From NCBI GenBank assembly GCA_030849945.1, contig JAVDKK010000001.1, forward strand, positions 1,736,001 to 1,800,000: a DNA stretch of 64,000 bases, in the 5' to 3' direction. Below are positions 58,477 to 64,000 of the stretch, piece by piece. A program made the position numbers and the translations under genes. The stretch is from Schauerella fraxinea. Lineage in GTDB: Bacteria > Pseudomonadota > Gammaproteobacteria > Burkholderiales > Burkholderiaceae_B. The notes under the pieces were generated by a model. That model did no database searches and was not told where the DNA came from. It worked only from the letters and a program-made list of their open reading frames with translations. The stretch's first letter is position 1. Each line of letters starts with the position of its first letter.

Positions 58477-59454
58477 TCACAGCGCCAGAACCAGGCGTGC
58501 CGACTTGGCCCGCGAGATACAGATCTGAATGACTTTGCCGCTGGCTTTTTCGGTGTCGGACAAGTAGTAGTCGCGATGATCCGGAATGCCGTCGATCACA
58601 TCGGCCTGGCACACGCCGCATTCGCCGCGCTTGCAATCGACCATCGGATCGCAACCCGCTTCTTCCATCACGTCGACGATCGTGCGATCCGCGGGCACGG
58701 TCAGCACCATGCCGGAGTCGCGCAGTTCGACTTCGAACGGCTGGTCGCCCGCGAGCGGCGCCGGCGCAGAGAACAATTCGAAGTGCACGTGGGCATCGGG
58801 CCAGTGGCGCGCGTGGGCGGCTGCGATCACCGCGTCGATCAGGCCTTTCGGCCCACATACGTACAGATGCTGATGCGGCGAGGCGGCATCGAGAATGGCG
58901 TTCAGATCGAACGCACAGGACGCATCGTCGTCGGGATGAAGGTGCAGCGCATCGCCCGCCAGGGCGGCGAGTTCGTCGCGAAAGGCTAGTTGCTCCAGGC
59001 TGCGGCCGCAGTAATGGAAATCGTAGGCGCGACCTGCCGCAGTCAGCGCAGCGCACATCGAGGCCAGCGGCGTGATGCCGATACCGCCGGCGATCAGGAT
59101 GGCGGCCGGTTCGCCTGCGGGTTCTTCATGCAGGACGAAATCGTTCTTTGGCCCTTCGGCTTCTAGCGTATCGCCCACCTTGAGCGTATGCATGTAGCGC
59201 GACCCGCCGCCGCCCGCGTCGTCGCGGCGCACGCCGAGGCGATATTCGGTGGGCGCGGCAAACGCGCCGGCATCCGCATCGGTTTGCACCAGCGAATAGG
59301 AGCGCGGCTCGTCGATGCCCGGCACATGTACTTTGACGTGGGCGCCAGGGCCGAAGGCGGGCAACGGATCGCCCGACGCCAGCACCATGCGGATCGAACA
59401 GATCAGCGGCGACGCTTGCCGCACTTCGCGCACGACAAACGTCAAGCGCTGCAC
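58477..59454 (-). CDS. PDR-type oxidoreductase (flavin, NAD and [2Fe-2S] domains)
   Basis: A 325-residue electron-transfer protein supplying the oxygenase. Order: flavin domain with RSYSL (51-55), NAD domain with GGIGITPL (123-130) and LYVCGPKGLIDAV, and a C-terminal plant-type ferredoxin domain with Cys274, Cys279, Cys282 and Cys312 (DCKRGECGVC ... QICIS). This is the phthalate dioxygenase reductase/VanB arrangement. Translation seems to start at the GTG at 59454, preceded by AAGG; no in-frame ATG is suitable. It is the first major gene of the 14-gene operon. Confidence 0.9.
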   Translation of the reverse strand: MQRLTFVVREVRQASPLICSIRMVLASGDPLPAFGPGAHVKVHVPGIDEPRSYSLVQTDADAGAFAAPTEYRLGVRRDDAGGGGSRYMHTLKVGDTLEAEGPKNDFVLHEEPAGEPAAILIAGGIGITPLASMCAALTAAGRAYDFHYCGRSLEQLAFRDELAALAGDALHLHPDDDASCAFDLNAILDAASPHQHLYVCGPKGLIDAVIAAAHARHWPDAHVHFELFSAPAPLAGDQPFEVELRDSGMVLTVPADRTIVDVMEEAGCDPMVDCKRGECGVCQADVIDGIPDHRDYYLSDTEKASGKVIQICISRAKSARLVLAL

Positions 59455-59516
59455 GGCGCACCTTGATCGGTTGCGGCGTCCATCTCGGCTGCCAATGCAA
59501 AAAACATGTCGCTCAT
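59442..59516 (-). CDS. Possible 24-residue leader peptide overlapping the reductase start
   Basis: An ATG at 59516 preceded by GAGGA opens a 24-codon frame (MSDMFFALAAEMDAATDQGA then PCSA) that ends inside the reductase gene, overlapping its GTG start by 13 bases. The overlap could couple translation of the GTG-initiated reductase. I recognise no family, and such a short frame could be fortuitous. Confidence 0.35.
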   Translation of the reverse strand: MSDMFFALAAEMDAATDQGAPCSA

Positions 59517-59596
59517 CTCGTGATCCTCATGCTGCCGGACGCCACCCTTAAAGAGTGCCGACCGCGTGCTGCTGTGCCTGTCAACGATGCCTAACA

Positions 59597-59625
59597 AATT
59601 TAGGAGTCAACACTTTAGGTGTCAA
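59597..59625 (-). promoter_or_regulatory. Sigma70-like promoter of the 14-gene operon
   Basis: On the minus strand a perfect -35 box TTGACA (59625-59620) is separated by 17 bp from TAAATT (59602-59597), four of six consensus positions. It lies about 80 bp before the possible leader peptide and 140 bp before the reductase start. Confidence 0.6.
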
Positions 59626-59626
59626 C
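59599..59626. repeat. 15-bp-spaced direct repeat over the operon promoter
   Basis: TTTAGGAGTCAAC (59599-59611) and TTTAGGTGTCAAC (59614-59626) differ at one base and start 15 bp apart, on one helix face after about 1.5 turns. They coincide with the -35/-10 region. Direct repeats of this sort are typical AraC/XylS binding sites, although overlap with the promoter would more readily suit repression. Confidence 0.6.
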
Positions 59627-59792
59627 TAAAAAACTATGCATTTTCATGGATTCGAAAAATTTATCCGTTAAGAGGCGCGCTGTATATACTGGTTCTCCAT
59701 TAGTTCGAAGTTGGCGAAAACACGTTATGAGCGTCGATCAGGCGCACTCGGCGACATGGTCCGGCGTGAGGATGGGCGGGTCTTTAGAAGGA

Positions 59793-59811
59793 CGTCGATT
59801 GCAGATCGACG
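59793..59811 (-). terminator. Stem-loop downstream of araC-type gene
   Basis: CGTCGAT-TGCAG-ATCGACG is a perfect 7-bp stem with a 5-nt loop, about 130 bp after the AraC stop codon in the direction of that gene. No T-tract. It may terminate the AraC transcript before the 14-gene operon promoter. Confidence 0.35.
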
Positions 59812-59876
59812 CCGCGCGCGATATGCCCGAAGGAGCGCCGCCGAGGACCACGCTTCGCGGTGATGCGTGCTCATTT

Positions 59877-59904
59877 GCGTCGTGCGTCGTGCGTCGTGCG
59901 TCGT
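59877..59904. repeat. Heptamer tandem repeat GCGTCGT x4
   Basis: Four exact head-to-tail copies of GCGTCGT, 37 bp beyond the AraC stop codon. A short slippage-prone array with no evident function. Confidence 0.8.
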
Positions 59905-59940
59905 TCTTCGTTGTAGGCGTAGGCGTATACCGATCACGCC

Positions 59941-60921
59941 TCAGCGCCGCGCGGTATCGCTGGGCAGCTCGCCGAAGCGTTGGCGGTAGTACTCGGCAAA
60001 TCGGCCAAGATGGAAAAAACCGAACGCCATCGCAACCTCGGTGACGTTGGCCCCGGCATCGCGCCTCAATCGGGCGTGCGCCGCTTCCAGCCGCAGACGG
60101 CGCAGATCGTTCATGGGCGTGGTGCCGCGATGCACCTGAAAAAGCCGTGACAACGCACTGATGCTCAACCCCACATGCGCGGCGATCTCGGCGAGCGTCA
60201 GCGGCTCGCACAGCCGTTGCCGCATGTAGTCTTCGGCTGCTGCCAGACGGCGCGGGGCATTGGTGGGGCTCGTGCCGATCTCGCGCATCCACGAGTTGGG
60301 CTGGTGATGCACCAGGTGCAGAATCAGCGCCTCTTCGAACCGGGCCAGCCATGCACCTTGCGGCGCCGCGCCATCGTTGAGCAGCGGCAGCAGGTTGACC
60401 AGGCCCGTCATCATGCCGCGCCAGGCGGCGCCCACCGGCGTATCCAGCGGCATGGCGGGTTCGAAGGACAAGGCAGTCTGCATCGGCCGCCCGAAGCTTT
60501 GCGCGGCCACATCTTCGAGGCGCTCGCGCGGAATCTTCAGCATCAACTGCTCGCACCCCGCCTCCCAGTGCAGCCTTACCGGCTGGCTGGGCGCGATGAC
60601 GACCGCACAGGAAGCGTGTGCGGCCACGCGGATGCCGCCGCACTCGATATCGGCACGGCCCGCAAGCGGCACCTGCACCAGCATGAAGTCCTTGAGCCGG
60701 TCAGGATCGATCGACACTTCGGCGCCGTAGCGCAGCGCACAGACGGTGAGGGCGCCCAGGCGGCCGCGATACAGCGCGGCATCGACTGCACCGGGACGCC
60801 AGCGCACCCGATGATCTTTCAGCGCGTCCGATACGCGGCGACGGGCGTCGTCGGCATGGGTCGACTGGAAGACGGGGCGGGCATAAAGCGGCGCCAATTC
60901 CTGTCGCGACAGGGCTGTCAT
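59941..60921 (-). CDS. AraC/XylS-family transcriptional regulator
   Basis: A 326-residue regulator with an N-terminal AraC-binding-like/cupin sensor domain (residues 30-190; FMLVQVPLAGRADIECGGIR) and a C-terminal double HTH (LTLAEIAAHVGLSISALSRL, VTEVAMAFGFFHLGRFAEYY). The layout matches regulators of aromatic ring-oxygenase operons. It is divergent from the receptor/oxygenase operon at 61128 and lies between two oxygenase loci, so it is the best candidate activator of one or both. The divergent gap of 206 bp contains no clear palindrome. Confidence 0.92.
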   Translation of the reverse strand: MTALSRQELAPLYARPVFQSTHADDARRRVSDALKDHRVRWRPGAVDAALYRGRLGALTVCALRYGAEVSIDPDRLKDFMLVQVPLAGRADIECGGIRVAAHASCAVVIAPSQPVRLHWEAGCEQLMLKIPRERLEDVAAQSFGRPMQTALSFEPAMPLDTPVGAAWRGMMTGLVNLLPLLNDGAAPQGAWLARFEEALILHLVHHQPNSWMREIGTSPTNAPRRLAAAEDYMRQRLCEPLTLAEIAAHVGLSISALSRLFQVHRGTTPMNDLRRLRLEAAHARLRRDAGANVTEVAMAFGFFHLGRFAEYYRQRFGELPSDTARR

Positions 60922-61127
60922 GACGGTCTCCGCGATAGGAGGAACGTTGACCGGCGAACCGGGATCGTTGAATTATGAACATTCGAGAATTAAAAGAAAT
61001 CCGGATGATCCCTGCATGAAACGGATAGAGCGGGCGGCGCCAAGTTCGTATCTTATGAACGCAGTCGCAGTGCGGGATACGAATCGCGGGCGCTCGAACG
61101 CTTGCACACACCAAAGGGAAAACGCGC

Positions 61128-62303
61128 ATGAGCAAGCACCACTGGCGGGTCCGGACGCTGATCGCGATCGCACTCTGTATGAGCTTGTCGGCCGCTGGCG
61201 CTGCCGAGTCGGTCAAGGTTGGCATGGTCACCACGCTGACGGGGCCTGGGGCGGCACTGGGCAACGAGATCCGCGACGGTTTCAATCTCGCGCTCGCGCA
61301 CACCGGCAATACGCTGGGCGGCCTGCCGGCTGAACTGATCGTAGCGGACGATCAGCAAAAGGCCGACACCGGCCGCCAGGCCGTCGATCGTTTGCTGCGT
61401 CGCGACAAGGCCGACGTGATGACGGGCATCGTATTTTCGAACGTGCTCTTGCCCGTCATGCCGGCGATCCTCTCATCCAAGGTTTACTTGAGCACCAATA
61501 CCGGACCCGAAAACTATGCCGGTGCGGGCTGCCACCCCAACTTCTTCGCGGTGGCATGGCAAAACGAAGTCATCCCCGCCGCGATGGGTAAATACGCGAC
61601 CGATAAAGGCTTCAAACGGGTGGCACTGATCGCGCCCGATTATCCGGGCGGCCGCGAATCGCTCAACGGCTTCAAGCGGTTGTTCAAGGGCGGCGCCGTC
61701 GACGAGGTGTATACGAGCCTCGGTCAACTGGATTATGCCGTCGAGATCTCACAGCTGCGTGCCAACAAACCCGATGCGGTGTTCTTCTTTTTGCCCGGCG
61801 GCATGGGTGTGAACTTCATCAAGCAGTTTCATAGTGCAGGCCTGGATCGTGAGATTGCCTTGTTGGCGCCCGGATTCTCGGGCGATGAAGACACGATCGG
61901 TGCTGTGGGTGCGCCGATCGAAGGCTTGTACAACGCCTCGCAGTGGGCGGCCGATCTGGATAACGCCGCCAACCGGCGCTTCGTGGCGGATTTCAAGCAA
62001 AAGTACGGGCGCACGCCCACGCTATATGCGTCGCAGGGATATGACGCAGCGATGTTGCTGGATGCGGCGGTCAAGCAAAACGGCGGCAGGCTCGACCCCG
62101 AAAGCCTGCGTCCTGCGTTGAAGCGCGCCGAATTTGCTTCGGTGCGCGGGCCGTTCAAGTTCGATCGCAATCAATATCCGGTGCAGAACTATTACCTGCG
62201 CGTGGTGGAAAAGGGTGCCGACGGCAAATTGACCAACAAGCTGGCCGGCACGCTATTGACCGAGTACCGCGATCCGTTCGCCGACCTGTGCCAGATGCCA
62301 TGA
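61128..62303 (+). CDS. Branched-chain-type ABC transporter receptor (Peripla_BP_6)
   Basis: A 391-residue periplasmic receptor with signal peptide (residues 1-26, ending GAAES). VKVGMVTTLTGPGAALGNEI, LIVADDQQKADTGRQAVDRL and RVALIAPDYPGGRESLNGFK are typical of aromatic-acid receptors. AAAGGGAAAA precedes the ATG. It is the first gene of the second oxygenase locus and lacks neighbouring permeases. It may feed the LIV-type transporter in the 14-gene operon or one outside the window. Confidence 0.92.
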   Translation: MSKHHWRVRTLIAIALCMSLSAAGAAESVKVGMVTTLTGPGAALGNEIRDGFNLALAHTGNTLGGLPAELIVADDQQKADTGRQAVDRLLRRDKADVMTGIVFSNVLLPVMPAILSSKVYLSTNTGPENYAGAGCHPNFFAVAWQNEVIPAAMGKYATDKGFKRVALIAPDYPGGRESLNGFKRLFKGGAVDEVYTSLGQLDYAVEISQLRANKPDAVFFFLPGGMGVNFIKQFHSAGLDREIALLAPGFSGDEDTIGAVGAPIEGLYNASQWAADLDNAANRRFVADFKQKYGRTPTLYASQGYDAAMLLDAAVKQNGGRLDPESLRPALKRAEFASVRGPFKFDRNQYPVQNYYLRVVEKGADGKLTNKLAGTLLTEYRDPFADLCQMP

Positions 62304-62334
62304 CACGAGCCGCTCCGACGGCACCCAGCCAGCC

Positions 62335-62362
62335 GAATTCGAAGCGACAGAATTCGAAGCGA
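62335..62362. repeat. 15-bp direct repeat GAATTCGAAGCGA upstream of second oxygenase
   Basis: GAATTCGAAGCGA occurs at 62335-62347 and again, exactly, at 62350-62362, 33 bp before the alpha-subunit ATG. Each copy contains the palindrome TTCGAA. The 15-bp period equals that of the repeat upstream of the first oxygenase operon, although the sequences differ. It may be an internal regulatory site. Confidence 0.7.
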
Positions 62363-62394
62363 AACGTACAGACTTAAACGATAAGGAGAGCGCC

Positions 62395-63705
62395 ATGACA
62401 GTGGATGCCGCAGTGTTATCCGACATGGTTCGTGACGACAGCGTTCATAAAAGCGTCTATACCGATCCCGCCATTTTCGAGCTCGAGATGGCGCGCATTT
62501 ACGGCACGGCCTGGATTTATGTGGGGCACGAAAGTCAGGTGCCGCGCACGGGGGATTACCACACCACGCGCCTGGGTACGCAAGACGTGGTGATGACACG
62601 GACCGGCGATGGCCGCGTGAGCGTGCTCTACAACCGTTGCCCGCACAAAGGCGCCAAGGTCGTGGCCGATGGCGATGGCTGTGTGGGTAAATTCTTTCGT
62701 TGCCCTTATCACGCCTGGACGTTCAAGCTCGACGGCAAGCATCTGGGCGTGCCGCTCAAGCAGGGGTTGGAAGGCACGAACTACGACGCGCAATGCGCTG
62801 ACTTTTCGATGCGGTCGGTGGCGCGCGTCGAGAACTATCGGGGTTTCGTCTTCGCCAGCCAAGCCGAGTCGGGGCCGTCGCTTGAAGACTTTCTGGGCGG
62901 CGTGCGCTCATCGATCGATAACCTTTGCGATCGCTCGCCTACCGGCGAGGTCGAGGTGGCGGGTGGCGTGTTCAAGGTGCTGCAACGCTCCAACTGGAAG
63001 ATCTTTTACGAGAACCTGCACGACACCATGCATGCGCGAGTCACGCACGAGTCGTCGGTACAGGCCGCGCGTGACGAGGCGGCAGCCTTGGGCGACATGC
63101 CGTTCGAGCTGCACATCATGGACGGCAACGGCGAGCCGTACGACTTCTGGGAGAAGCTCGAGCTGCGCGCGTACGCCAATGGGCACGGCTACATGGAAGG
63201 CATCTTCAACCCGGGTGCCGCCGAACGCGATCCCGTATCGCGGGCGCATTTTCAGGTGCTCGCCGAAGCTTATGGCGAAGACCGCGCGCGTGAGATTCTG
63301 GGCATGAACCGGCACAACACCGTGATCTACGGCAGCGGCTCACCGCATACGGTGTTTCAACAGTTTCGCGTGATCCGTCCGATCGCGGTCGATCGCACGC
63401 TGATCGAGATCCAGACGTTCCGCCTGAAGGGCGCGCCCGATGGCGTCTTCAAGCGCGCGATGCTCTACGCCAACGTGATCAATTCGCCGTCATCCAACGT
63501 GATGCCGGACGACGTCGAACTCTACAACCGGTGTCAGGAAGGCAACGGCACGCGGGGCGGTACCTGGGTCAGCATGCATCGCTTCCATGGTACGGATAGG
63601 CAAGACGAAGATGGACTGGTGTCGGTCAATGGCACCAGCGAATTGCCGATGCGCAATCAGTTTCAAGCTTGGAAGCGATACATGCTTTCCGACAGTCAAG
63701 TCTAA
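62395..63705 (+). CDS. Rieske ring-hydroxylating oxygenase, alpha subunit (second copy)
   Basis: A 436-residue paralogue of the alpha subunit at 57047-58435. The Rieske ligands are Cys82/His84 and Cys103/His106 (NRCPHKG, RCPYHAW), and the iron site Asp210, His213, His218 (NLHDTMHARVTH). It shares stretches such as VLYNRCPHKG, GKFFRCPYHAWTFK and MRNQ-Q/Y-AW with the first copy, but differs around the active site (ENLHDTM against DNQTDTC). AAGGAGAG precedes the ATG. A beta subunit follows; no reductase is encoded between it and the window edge. Confidence 0.94.
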   Translation: MTVDAAVLSDMVRDDSVHKSVYTDPAIFELEMARIYGTAWIYVGHESQVPRTGDYHTTRLGTQDVVMTRTGDGRVSVLYNRCPHKGAKVVADGDGCVGKFFRCPYHAWTFKLDGKHLGVPLKQGLEGTNYDAQCADFSMRSVARVENYRGFVFASQAESGPSLEDFLGGVRSSIDNLCDRSPTGEVEVAGGVFKVLQRSNWKIFYENLHDTMHARVTHESSVQAARDEAAALGDMPFELHIMDGNGEPYDFWEKLELRAYANGHGYMEGIFNPGAAERDPVSRAHFQVLAEAYGEDRAREILGMNRHNTVIYGSGSPHTVFQQFRVIRPIAVDRTLIEIQTFRLKGAPDGVFKRAMLYANVINSPSSNVMPDDVELYNRCQEGNGTRGGTWVSMHRFHGTDRQDEDGLVSVNGTSELPMRNQFQAWKRYMLSDSQV

Positions 63706-63716
63706 GGAGCACGTCA

Positions 63717-64000
63717 ATGTTGCTGGATATCGATTTTGACGTGTCGACAAAAAGCCTGGCGCCGGTTGCGGTGTCGCACGATCTGCAGCATCGCGTCGAG
63801 CAGTTTCTGTATGCCGAGGCGCGCTTGCTCGACGAGCAGCGCTTCGACGCGTGGCAGGCACTCTGGACCGATACCGGCATGTACTGGATGCCGCAGATGC
63901 ACGAGCAAGAAAGCCCTTACGACCATATCTCGCTGTTTTGGGAAGATCGCATGATGCGCAGTGTGCGGATTCGCCGGCTCGAACATGCCCGCAACTGGTC
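63717..64000 (+). CDS. Rieske ring-hydroxylating oxygenase, beta subunit (partial, runs off right edge)
   Basis: The first 94 residues of a small subunit starting MLLDIDFDVSTKSLAPVAVS, open to the end of the window. QFLYAEARLLDEQRFDAWQA with LWTDTGMYWMPQMHEQES is the family signature. AAGGAG lies seven bases before the ATG, 11 bp after the alpha-subunit stop. It has a longer N-terminus than the first beta subunit. Confidence 0.9.
   Translation, partial: MLLDIDFDVSTKSLAPVAVSHDLQHRVEQFLYAEARLLDEQRFDAWQALWTDTGMYWMPQMHEQESPYDHISLFWEDRMMRSVRIRRLEHARNW

Larger units (their letters stand above)
59517..59940. other. Intergenic region upstream of the 14-gene operon
   Basis: About 420 bases between the operon start and the AraC stop codon, with no credible gene. 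The part nearest the operon is AT-rich and holds a promoter and 15-bp direct repeats. The AraC-proximal part holds a stem-loop (59793-59811) and a heptamer repeat. A + strand frame at 59619-60044 lacks any recognisable protein features. Confidence 0.6.

Noticed and set aside
57047..59056. Longer 669-residue reading of the first oxygenase alpha subunit
   Set aside because: The extra N-terminus is an alternate frame of the reductase gene. The ATG at 58435 gives the normal alpha-subunit length.
59619..60044. 141-codon + strand frame in the gap before the 14-gene operon
   Set aside because: It runs into the complement of the AraC gene, has no motif or ribosome-binding site and contains the heptamer repeat. 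The ATG is more likely part of the AT-rich promoter region.
59738..60643. 301-codon minus-strand frame overlapping the AraC gene
   Set aside because: It is in another frame of the AraC gene, which shows the expected double HTH, and lacks any domain.
1..64000. tRNA, rRNA, insertion sequences, integrases, prophage genes
   Set aside because: No cloverleaf-like sequences, conserved rRNA blocks, transposase/integrase motifs or terminal inverted repeats with target duplications were recognised while reading both strands. A covariance-model search would be decisive for RNAs.

Overview
The window is about 63% GC and packed with genes. It carries three orphan Bug-type tricarboxylate-transport (TctC-like) receptors, a fused LivM-LivG transporter protein and many LysR, IclR, TetR, MarR and AraC regulators. 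This suggests a Burkholderiales betaproteobacterium, probably Alcaligenaceae (Bordetella/Achromobacter-like). That is an inference from gene content, because no rRNA or other marker gene is present. I see no tRNA, rRNA, CRISPR array, transposase, integrase or phage gene.

Layout. 1-1.8 kb: end of a polyamine/iron-type ABC transporter operon (ATPase and receptor), with a stem-loop and decamer repeats between the two genes. 2.1-6.7 kb: LysR regulator divergent from a split AtuA system, a Bug receptor and an SDR. 6.8-13.4 kb: aldo/keto reductase, then an envelope module (LemA, DUF2207 protein with Gly/Ser tail, M48 membrane protease) with a nonanucleotide repeat array between the last two, then a GNAT. 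13.4-18.2 kb: a two-gene version of the plant Tm-1 protein with a TetR regulator, an SPFH protein coupled to a 29-residue membrane peptide, and a TIP30-like protein. 18.3-21.1 kb: IclR, TfdA/TauD-type dioxygenase and Bug receptor, in DNA of visibly lower GC. 21.4-27.2 kb: MarR divergent from indolepyruvate oxidoreductase iorAB and an aromatic-acid-type MFS carrier. 27.3-29.3 kb: an orphan motAB-like pair. 29.3-33.4 kb: LysR, a YdcZ-type transporter, a Bug receptor, a GalB-type hydratase and an IclR regulator with two clear palindromic operators.

33.4-43.7 kb holds an opine-oxidase-like system: two DAO-family flavoproteins, a [2Fe-2S] protein and an NAD/FAD subunit, overlapping end to end with a Dpp-type peptide ABC transporter. 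A NocR/OccR-like LysR and a separate receptor gene lie upstream.

44.0-59.5 kb is the most interesting part. It is a single run of 14 same-strand genes with gaps of 0-41 bp or 4-bp overlaps. It encodes a PDR-type reductase, a Rieske ring-hydroxylating oxygenase (alpha and beta), an acyl-CoA ligase, a thiolase homologue lacking the catalytic cysteine, its DUF35 Zn-ribbon partner, an SDR, a complete branched-chain-type ABC transporter, an MHS carrier, a cyclase-family hydrolase and a CrtI-like oxidoreductase. It reads as uptake, CoA activation, retro-aldol side-chain cleavage and ring hydroxylation of an unidentified aromatic or alicyclic acid. A sigma70-like promoter and a 15-bp direct repeat lie upstream. 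An AraC regulator separates it from a second, paralogous oxygenase locus (59.9-64 kb: receptor, alpha, partial beta) that has no reductase within the window.

All functional calls come from reading motifs and known family patterns. No database search was run. Substrates of the catabolic operons are not determinable from the sequence.
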